Assembly (NCBI GenBank): GCA_963707145.1
Contig: CAVPOQ010000004.1
Span: 434,001-498,000 of the forward strand
Direction of reading: 5' to 3'
Length of the DNA stretch: 64,000 nucleotides
Source of the DNA: RPQJ01 sp963707145
GTDB taxonomy: Bacteria > Pseudomonadota > Gammaproteobacteria > Steroidobacterales > Steroidobacteraceae
Shown here one piece after another: positions 26,065-33,030 of this stretch; within the stretch, counting starts at the first letter, position 1; each line of letters opens with the position of its first letter. The notes beneath the pieces were generated by a model that saw nothing but the letters and a program-made list of their open reading frames with translations, did no database searches and had not been told where the DNA came from. The position numbers and the translations under genes are program-made.

Positions 26065-28032
26065 TCAACCCGCCGCGAGCTTCTGCTCGAGGTGCTTCGC
26101 GAGCTGGCTCACGGTGGGGAAGTCGAACAGCTCGGTGAGGTCGACCACGCCGGGATAGAGTTCGTCGATCTTCTCGTGGATCTGGATCAGCGAGAGCGAG
26201 CTCGCGCCGACGTCGAACAGGTTGTCGTCCACGTCCACGTGCTTGCCCGGCAGCGCGTCGTCCACGATCGCCTTGAGCTGGCGCTCGATCTGGCCGGCGG
26301 CCGCGCGCCCATGGCCGTGCGCCACGGACCACGCCGCGTCGAAGGCCGCGAGTTCGGCGGCGAATTCGCCGTCCTCGTAGGCCTGGGCGAGCGCCGTGCG
26401 CTGCAGCTTGCCGCTGGTGGTCTTGGGGATGCGGCTCACCGGCACGACGCGCGCCACCTCGACGCCGGCGTGCTCGTTGACGAGATGTATCGCCCGCGTG
26501 GCGAGCGGCACGAACTCCGCCATGTCGCCGCGGTGCAGGACGAACAGCACGAGGTCGTCGGTGGGGGCGCGAGGGTTGCGCACGCCGGCAGCCGCGACCT
26601 TGCCGAGCTCGAGTCCGTTCTCCCGCTGCAGCAGCGCCTCGAGGTCGTGCGGGTAGTAGTTCTGGCCGTTGACGAACAGGATCTCCTTGGAACGCCCGGT
26701 GACATGGAGTTCGCCCTCGTGCCAGAGCGCGAGGTCGCCGGTGCGCAGCCAGCCCTCGGCGTCGATCGCCGCGGCACTGGCCTCGGGGTTGCGGAAGTAG
26801 CCGCGCGTCACGTTGTCGCCGCGGATCAGCAGGTGGCCGACGTGGTCCGGCGCCACCTCGGCACCCGCGTCGTCCACGAGCTTCACGCTGGCGTAGGGGA
26901 TCGGCTTGCCCTCGCACATCAGCTTGAGCGCGTTCGGATCGTCCGCCGCGACCGGCTGCGCCCGCGAGCCCACCCCGAGCGAACGGCGGTCCACGGTCAG
27001 GTAGCGGAACGCCGAGCCCGGCTGCGGGAAGGTCACGGCGAGGGAGGCCTCGGCGAGGCCGTAGACGGGGTACATCGCGGTGCGCCGCAGCCCGTAGGGC
27101 GCCAGGCGGTCGAGGAACTCGTCGGCGAGGTCCACCGAGATCGGCTCCGCGCCGTTGAAGATCATCCGGACCGACGCCAGGTCCACGCCCTCGAGCGTCT
27201 TGTCGCCGAGCGCGCGCAGGAAGTGGCGGTAGCCGAAATTGGGCGAGCAGGTGAGGGTGACGCGCTTCTCCGAGGCGACCTTGATCCACAGCAGCGCCCG
27301 GCGCACGAACAGGTCGGTGGGCATCAGGTACTGGCGCGCGCCCGCGTACATGATCATCAGGTGGAAGCCGATCAGGCCCATGTCGTGTGTGAGCGGCATC
27401 CAGCTGAGCGAGACGTCCTGCTCGCCGAAGTCCGCCGCGAGGCGCGCGCCTTCCATGTTGGCGAGCAGGTTGGCGTGCGTGAGCACGACGCCCTTGGGCT
27501 CGCTGGTGGAGCCCGAGGAGAACTGGATGAACGCCGTCTGCTCCGCGGCGATGCGCGCCGGCGTCCCTTCGCGCGAGATGTCGTCGAGCTGGTCGACGAG
27601 GAACGTGCGGCGCTCGAGGGCGGTCCACAGCGCCGTCTCGCCCTGCTCGGCGGCGAACGCGGCGAGGCGGTCGCGCAGCTTGCGGTCCGTGTAGAGCAGC
27701 GGTTCGCCGAGCTGCCGCGCGATGCGCAGCAGCTTGTGCTTGTGCTCGTCGCTGATGCCCACCGCGACCGGCACCGGCACGATGCCGCCGTAGATGCACG
27801 CCCAGTACGCGTCGAGAAACTGCTCGTTGCTCGCGACGTGCAGGATCAGCAGATCACCGGGCTGGGCGCCCATGCGCTGCAGGTGGTGCAGGATGCCGAG
27901 CGCGCGGCGACGCAGCTGCGAGAGCGGCAGGGCCTTCTCGGCATTCTCACCTTCGACGTAGCCGATCGCGAGCGCGCCGCGGCTGCGATGATCGAGCATC
28001 TCGGTCAGCGTCTGGTACTGGATCATGGGCAT
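26065..28032 (-). CDS. Fatty-acyl-AMP ligase fused to an acyl carrier protein
   Basis: A 655-residue protein. The first ~570 residues are an AMP-forming ligase of the FAAL type: nucleotide loop FSSGSTSEPKG (171-181), WMPLTHDMGLIG, YGLAEASLAV, LRTGDLA and SGKLQR near the end. The C-terminal ~75 residues are an ACP with DVGASSL; the phosphopantetheine would attach to Ser612. FAALs activate a fatty acid as acyl-AMP and pass it to a carrier protein, here in the same chain. No ketosynthase or condensation domain follows. The start is at 28032 (MPMIQYQ); an ATG six bases on is also possible. It is convergent with the acyltransferase pair and divergent from a phosphopantetheinyl transferase gene. 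Confidence 0.9.
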   Translation of the reverse strand: MPMIQYQTLTEMLDHRSRGALAIGYVEGENAEKALPLSQLRRRALGILHHLQRMGAQPGDLLILHVASNEQFLDAYWACIYGGIVPVPVAVGISDEHKHKLLRIARQLGEPLLYTDRKLRDRLAAFAAEQGETALWTALERRTFLVDQLDDISREGTPARIAAEQTAFIQFSSGSTSEPKGVVLTHANLLANMEGARLAADFGEQDVSLSWMPLTHDMGLIGFHLMIMYAGARQYLMPTDLFVRRALLWIKVASEKRVTLTCSPNFGYRHFLRALGDKTLEGVDLASVRMIFNGAEPISVDLADEFLDRLAPYGLRRTAMYPVYGLAEASLAVTFPQPGSAFRYLTVDRRSLGVGSRAQPVAADDPNALKLMCEGKPIPYASVKLVDDAGAEVAPDHVGHLLIRGDNVTRGYFRNPEASAAAIDAEGWLRTGDLALWHEGELHVTGRSKEILFVNGQNYYPHDLEALLQRENGLELGKVAAAGVRNPRAPTDDLVLFVLHRGDMAEFVPLATRAIHLVNEHAGVEVARVVPVSRIPKTTSGKLQRTALAQAYEDGEFAAELAAFDAAWSVAHGHGRAAAGQIERQLKAIVDDALPGKHVDVDDNLFDVGASSLSLIQIHEKIDELYPGVVDLTELFDFPTVSQLAKHLEQKLAAG

Positions 28033-28172
28033 GCTTCGCGGGTTCGTGGTTGGGAGCGGCCGGGCCGGCGGGGCGCGGCCGGAAAATCGCCCGGCGATTG
28101 TCCCAGAAGGCCCGGTGCGGGTCACGCCGCCGGCTGGCGGGGCGCGCCCGTGACGGCGGAGAATCGCTGCCG

Positions 28173-28751
28173 ATGAGCGACGTGCTGGTACTGCATGCGG
28201 CGCTGCCGGGACTCGAGGCGCTGCCGGCCGCGGCCGGATTGCTCGCGCGCCTGCCCTATGCGCGCCGGCTCGAGCTCGAGCGTCGCGACGCGACGCACCG
28301 GCTCGCGGGGCTCGCCGGCATGGCGCTGGCGCTCGACGGGGCGGGCCGGCTGCGCGGCCGCCCGGCCGACATCGCGCAGCTGCGCTTTCCGGCCGGTGGC
28401 AAGCCGCAACTCGAGGGCGGTCCGTGGTTCAGCATCTCGCATTCGACGACGCGCGTCGCGGTGGCGGTGTGCGAGCGCTGCGAGGTTGGCCTCGACATCG
28501 AGGATGCGGGCGGCGTCCGGGTGCGCGGGCTCGAGCGCTGGACTGCGACCGAGGCCGTGCTCAAGGCGGTCGGCGTGGGGTTGCGCGAGAGCGCCGCCGT
28601 GCGGCTCGACGACGACCTGCGCTCGGCCATGTTCGCGGACCGGCGCGTGCACCTGCTCCCGCTCGCGCTGTCACCGGGCTGTGTGGCCCGGCTCGCGGCA
28701 TTCGACGAACTGACGTCGATTGCGGTCGAGGAGGTCGCACTGCCGTGGTGA
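28173..28751 (+). CDS. 4'-phosphopantetheinyl transferase (Sfp/AcpT superfamily)
   Basis: A 192-residue enzyme that would attach the coenzyme A phosphopantetheine arm to a carrier protein. The signature residues are in FSISHS (86-91), GLDIE (106-110, metal-binding Asp and Glu) and WTATEAVLK (123-131, W-x3-E-x3-K). It lies divergent from the FAAL-ACP gene, so that ACP is the likely substrate. It is shorter than Sfp (224) and appears reduced between the core motifs. Confidence 0.87.
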   Translation: MSDVLVLHAALPGLEALPAAAGLLARLPYARRLELERRDATHRLAGLAGMALALDGAGRLRGRPADIAQLRFPAGGKPQLEGGPWFSISHSTTRVAVAVCERCEVGLDIEDAGGVRVRGLERWTATEAVLKAVGVGLRESAAVRLDDDLRSAMFADRRVHLLPLALSPGCVARLAAFDELTSIAVEEVALPW

Positions 28752-28788
28752 GGAACGCGGCAGCAGGCCGCAGCGGGGGCGTGCCGCT

Positions 28789-29538
28789 TCAGCCCGGCGC
28801 ATCGAGCGCCGCCCGCGCCGTGCCCTGCAGCGCCACGAGCCGCGCGGCCATGTCCTGCTGCAGGCGCTCGAGCGCGGTGGCGTCGATGCCGCGCGGCATC
28901 TTCACGGGCTCGCCGTAGGCAATCACCACACGGCTGAACGGCACCGGCAGCTCGAAGCGGTCCCAGGTGCGGAAGCGGATCGTGCGCGACGCCGCGACGC
29001 TGACCGGCAGGATCGGCTTGCCGGTGAGCTGGGCGAGCATCACGGCGCCGGGCTTGAACTCGTGCAGCGGACCCTTGGGCCCGTCGGGCGTGATGGCCGG
29101 AGAAATCTCCTGTCTGACGATCGTCTCGTAGTAGTCGCGCAGCGCGCGTGCCCCGGTATGGCTCGAGGAGCCGCGGACCACGTGGCCTCCGAGCTTGGCC
29201 ACCAGCATCGCGGGCGCCGCGCCATCGACCGACGGGCTGATCAGAAAGCCGATCCTGAGCCCGTCGGGCTTCAGTTCGAGCAGCGCGCGCACGCCGAACA
29301 GCATGTGCTGGTGCCAGTAGACCGGGATCACCGCGCGCGACTCGGCCACGGCGGCGCGCGCCGCCTCGATGCCGGGCCGGGCGTGGATGCGGCAGGTCGC
29401 CCAGAAGAAGCGGCCGAGCCACCATGCCAGTTCGACCGCTACCCGGTAGACGAGCATGCGGCCTCGGGACAGGCGCCGCCGGCCGCGCGTCACCTTGCGG
29501 TACAGCGTGTTGCGCGGCGACTCGGGCGTGTCGCTCAT
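28789..29538 (-). CDS. DUF374-type lysophospholipid acyltransferase family protein
   Basis: A 249-residue predicted acyltransferase. After an N-terminal hydrophobic helix (about 29-48) come YWHQHML (74-80; His motif), SPSVDGA, RGSSSHTGARALRDY, TPDGPKGP and PVSVAASRTIRFRTWDRFELP, the DUF374 pattern. It would acylate a lipid or lipid-A-like acceptor, or process a lysolipid. The ATG at 29538 overlaps the end of the CDF transporter gene by four bases, so the two are one operon. Confidence 0.83.
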   Translation of the reverse strand: MSDTPESPRNTLYRKVTRGRRRLSRGRMLVYRVAVELAWWLGRFFWATCRIHARPGIEAARAAVAESRAVIPVYWHQHMLFGVRALLELKPDGLRIGFLISPSVDGAAPAMLVAKLGGHVVRGSSSHTGARALRDYYETIVRQEISPAITPDGPKGPLHEFKPGAVMLAQLTGKPILPVSVAASRTIRFRTWDRFELPVPFSRVVIAYGEPVKMPRGIDATALERLQQDMAARLVALQGTARAALDAPG

Positions 29539-30332
29539 CGGGCCTCGTCGAGCCCGGCCGCCGGGCGGTTCTTGGCGTTTGCGGCCGCCGACCGCGGACT
29601 GTCCCGCGCGGGCTCGCCGCAGCGCGCGGGTTCCGTCAGCAGAGCCCGCCCGGACTGCGCCAGCAACGCGGCGGCGCTGCGCAGGATCAGCAGCGCCACG
29701 AGCATCGAGAGCAGCGGGTCGATGGGCGTCCAGCCGGTGGCGAGAATCACCACGGCCGCCGCGCTCGCGGCGATCGAGCCGAGCAGGTCGCCGAGCACGT
29801 GCAGGCGCGCGGCGGCGACGTTCAGGTTCGAGTCGCGCCCGCCGCCCAGCACGCGCAGCACCACGAGGTTGGCGAGCAGGCCGAGCAGCGCGACGCCGAG
29901 CATCGCGCCGGCGGCGACTACGTGCGGCTCGCGCAGCCGCTGGACAGCCTCCCACAGGATCCACGCCACGACCCCGAGCAGCGCGAGCGCGTTGATCAGT
30001 GCCGCGCGCAGCTGCGCACGGTGTGCATGCGCGGCGTTCCCGGTGCGCAGCGTGAACCGCGCGGTGAACCAGGCGAGCGCCAGTGCCGCCGTGTCGGTCA
30101 GCATGTGGCCCGCGTCCGCCAGCAGCGCCAGCGAGCCCGACAACAGGCCGCCGGCGACCTCCAGCGCCATGAACGTCGCCGTGATGAGCAATGCCCAGCC
30201 GAGGCGCCGGGCGTCGGCGGCGTGAGCATGCGGGTGCGTGCGGGGATCGTCCAAGCGTCGTATCCGTCCGGTGGCGTGCGGTGGCGCATCTGAGGGACCT
30301 GCGCGCTGCCGCGCCGGTGTCCGGGCCAGCAT
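29535..30332 (-). CDS. Cation diffusion facilitator (Zn-type) without the cytoplasmic C-terminal domain
   Basis: A membrane antiporter of the CDF family, 265 residues. The zinc-site pairs are HMLTD in the second hydrophobic segment and HVLGD in the fifth (HxxxD in both, the Zn/Cd pattern). The N-terminus has a His-rich THPHAHA. After the last transmembrane helix (IDPLLSMLVALLILRSAAALL) the protein ends in about 45 unstructured residues; the usual ~80-residue metal-binding dimerisation domain is absent and is not found in another frame. The ATG at 30332 leaves only 33 bases to the divergent gene, so the TTG at 30254 is an alternative start. Confidence 0.82.
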   Translation of the reverse strand: MLARTPARQRAGPSDAPPHATGRIRRLDDPRTHPHAHAADARRLGWALLITATFMALEVAGGLLSGSLALLADAGHMLTDTAALALAWFTARFTLRTGNAAHAHRAQLRAALINALALLGVVAWILWEAVQRLREPHVVAAGAMLGVALLGLLANLVVLRVLGGGRDSNLNVAAARLHVLGDLLGSIAASAAAVVILATGWTPIDPLLSMLVALLILRSAAALLAQSGRALLTEPARCGEPARDSPRSAAANAKNRPAAGLDEAR

Positions 30333-30365
30333 CTATACTAACGTCCTCGCACCCGAGCCCTCACC

Positions 30366-31127
30366 TTGACAACCACAAGCAGTGGCGTGACCGGCGCCGA
30401 CCTCGACGTCTCGGTGGTCGTTCCGGTCTGCAACGAACAGGACAATGTCGTTCCGCTGGCGCGCGAGATCCACGACGCGCTGGCGGGCCGCTACCGCCAC
30501 GAAACGCTGTTCGTGGACGACGGCAGCACCGACGGGACGGCCGCCGCCGCCCGGGCGGCATGCGCGGCCGGCATGCCGGAGATCCGCCTGCTGCGACACG
30601 CCGTGCGCTCCGGGCAGAGCGCGGCGGTCGCCACCGGCGTGCGCGCCGCGCGCGCGCCGTGGATCGCCACGCTCGACGGCGACGGCCAGAACGACCCCGC
30701 CGACATCCCGAAGCTGCTCGAAGCGCTGCGGCACGCGCAGTCGCCGCACCTGAAACTCGTGATGGGCAACCGCACCACGCGCCGCGACACCTGGCTGCGA
30801 CGCCTCTCCTCGCGCGTCGCCAATGGCGTGCGCGGCCGCCTGCTGCGCGACGGCACGCCCGATACCGGCTGCGGGATCAAGGTGTTCGACCGCGAGGTGT
30901 TCCTCGACCTGCCGCGCTTCGACCACATGCACCGCTTCATGCCCGCGCTGTTCCAGCGGCAGGGATTCGAGGTCGTGTCCGTCCCGGTCAACCACCGCGA
31001 GCGCACGCGCGGTACGTCGAAGTACGGCCTGCACAACCGGCTGTGGGTCGGCATCGTGGACCTCTTCGGCGTGATGTGGCTGATCCGCCGCGCCTCGCCC
31101 CGCATCCGCACCGACGAGGACGCCTGA
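30366..31127 (+). CDS. Family 2 glycosyltransferase (dolichol-phosphate-mannose synthase-like)
   Basis: A 253-residue cytoplasmic GT2. VSVVVPVCNEQDNVVPL (15-31), VDDGSTDGT and the DxD-like LDGDGQNDPADIP mark the nucleotide-sugar site; HRERTRGTSKYG is the C-terminal family motif. No C-terminal membrane helices are evident, unlike ArnC or GtrB. It would load a sugar onto undecaprenyl phosphate. The start is TTG at 30366. The following ArnT-like gene begins immediately at its stop codon, so donor synthesis and transfer are probably paired. A TATACT at 30334-30339 could be its -10. Confidence 0.87.
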   Translation: MTTTSSGVTGADLDVSVVVPVCNEQDNVVPLAREIHDALAGRYRHETLFVDDGSTDGTAAAARAACAAGMPEIRLLRHAVRSGQSAAVATGVRAARAPWIATLDGDGQNDPADIPKLLEALRHAQSPHLKLVMGNRTTRRDTWLRRLSSRVANGVRGRLLRDGTPDTGCGIKVFDREVFLDLPRFDHMHRFMPALFQRQGFEVVSVPVNHRERTRGTSKYGLHNRLWVGIVDLFGVMWLIRRASPRIRTDEDA

Positions 31128-32890
31128 GTGAGCGGCGCGGGCGGGCCGGCGCCGACCCTGCTCGACCGACTGCTGCGCCCCGGGCGGACCTCCTCGCGAG
31201 ACACGCTGCTCGACCTGCTGCTGCTCGGCGCGCTCGCGCTGCTGCTGATGGCCACGGGCTCGGCCTGCGCGAGCCATGGGCGCCCGACGAGCCGCGCTTC
31301 GTGCTGGTGGCGACGGACATGCTGCGCAGCGGGGACTGGCTGTTCCCGCGCGTCGGCGGCGACCTCTACGCCGACAAGCCGCCGGTGTTCTTCTGGCTGC
31401 TCGCCGTCGCGATGAGCCTGACGGGTTCGCTGCGCACGGGCTTCCTGCTGCCCTCGCTGCTCGCGGGCATCGGCACGACGTGGCTCGTCTACGACCTGCT
31501 GCGCCGCTGCCGCGGGCGCGAGGTGGCGCTGGCCGGCGCGTTCGTGCTGCTGCTCACCTTCCAGTTCACCTGGCAGGCGCGGCAGGCGCAGATCGATGGC
31601 GTGCTGTGCTTGCTCACCACGCTGAGCCTCTACGGCCTGCTCCGGCACCTGATCCTGGGCCCGTCGCCGGGCTGGTTCCTGGCCGGCTGGGCGGCCGCCG
31701 GCATCGGCGTGATCACCAAGGGCGTGGGATTCCTGCCGCTGCTCGTGCTGCTGCCGTTCGCGGTCCTGGCGCGGCGCGGCTGGCCGGCGGCGGTGCAGCG
31801 AATCGGCCGACTGTCGCTCGCGGGTGCGGCCGTCGCGCTGCTGGCGATCGGCCTGTGGTTCGTGCCGATGATGGTCGCGACCGCGACAGGCGGCGACCTG
31901 CTCGGGTACCGCAACGAGATCCTGTTCCAGCAGACCGTGACGCGCTATGCGGACGCCTGGCATCACCACCAGCAGCCCTGGTACTACCTCGTCGAGGTCA
32001 TCCCGCTCTACTGGTTGCCGCTGGTCGCGCTCGTGCCCTGGCTCTGGCCGCGCTGGCGCGCGGCGCTGCGCGACCGAGACACGCTGGTGGCGGTGCTGCT
32101 CGCGTGGGTCGTCATCGTGGTGGCGTTCTTCACGCTGAGCACCGGCAAGCGTACGGTGTACGTGCTGCCGGCCGTGCCCGCGCTCGTCATGGCGGCGGCG
32201 CCGTGGCTGCCGGAACTGCTGCGGGCGAGGGGGCCGCGCCGGCTGGCATTCGGTCTCGCGGCGCTGCTCGCGGCCATCGCAGCCGGTGGGGCACTGTACT
32301 TCGCCGTCGACGGACGCGCAGCGGCGCGCGTCGCCAGCCAGTTCGACCTGCAGCCGGTGCTGTCGCTGGCGCTCGTCGCCGCGGCGGCGGCGGCGCCGGT
32401 CCTGCTGCTGCGGGTGCGCGACGGCTGGCTTGCCTACGCCGGCACGCTCGTGGGCATCCTCCTCGTCGTCGGCTTGGTGATCTACCCGCGCATCGACGAG
32501 GTGCGCTCGGGCCGCGCCCTGATGGCGAAGCTCGAACGGGCGAGCGCGGGCGTCGCCGAACTCGGACTCGTGGGACCCAAGGAGCAGTACCTGCTGCAGC
32601 TGCGCCGCCCGGTCGTGAACTTCGGGCACGCGCGCTGGCGGGAGCGTGAGGCGGAGGCGGCCGATGCCGCCGTCTGGCTGGCGGCAGGTCCGCGGCGTGC
32701 GCTGTTCCTCGAACGCCGGGTGCGCGAGGCCTGTTTCGCCGGCGCCCATGCCCTGGACCTCGGGTTCGCCAACAACGGCCACTGGTACCTCGTCTCGGGC
32801 GCCGCCGATCCGGCCTGCGTTGCGCGCGGTGACTTGTCCCGGGCAATTTCCTACACACCGCCCGGTGCTCTTTTGAATACAGGGAGTTAG
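31128..32890 (+). CDS. ArnT/PMT-family glycosyltransferase, frameshifted
   Basis: A polytopic membrane glycosyltransferase (GT83/GT39 type) using polyprenyl-phosphate sugars on the periplasmic side. The first 44 codons (start GTG at 31128) are in one frame; from about 31260 the protein continues in another with LREPWAPDEPRFVLVATDML, SGDWLFPRVGGDLYADKPPV, the ArnT-type catalytic-loop motif. One missing C near 31259 accounts for the break; corrected, the protein has about 587 residues with about a dozen hydrophobic segments. It probably transfers the sugar made by the preceding GT2 onto lipid A or another envelope acceptor; sugar and acceptor unknown. Confidence 0.83.
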
Positions 32891-32891
32891 C

Positions 32892-32919
32892 TTGAATTTC
32901 TAATTTCCTGTGACAGAAT
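32892..32919 (+). promoter_or_regulatory. Putative sigma-70 promoter for the GGDEF-EAL gene
   Basis: -35 TTGAAT (32892-32897), 16-base spacer, -10 CAGAAT (32914-32919) in an unusually AT-rich patch right after the ArnT-like stop codon. Confidence 0.5.
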
Positions 32920-32924
32920 GCGGC

Positions 32925-32950
32925 CCAAGCGCTTGGTCGGTAACCGTTAC
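32925..32950. repeat. Two adjacent palindromes downstream of the putative promoter
   Basis: A perfect 12-base palindrome CCAAGCGCTTGG (32925-32936) is followed three bases later by the inverted repeat GTAAC-C-GTTAC (32940-32950). Both lie just after the -10 and before the GGDEF-EAL start, where a repressor would block transcription. No regulator can be assigned. Confidence 0.5.
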
Positions 32951-33030
32951 AGAAATGTGCGGCAGTTCCGTTGCGGGGTGCTGCGGACTGACACACTGAG
33001 CGAAACACGGCACGGGGCCCGAACGACGCG

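Noticed and set aside
26092..28176. Open frame of about 690 codons on the plus strand opposite the FAAL-ACP gene
   Set aside because: It is an antisense shadow of a clear ligase-ACP gene; its composition is low-complexity and no motif is present.
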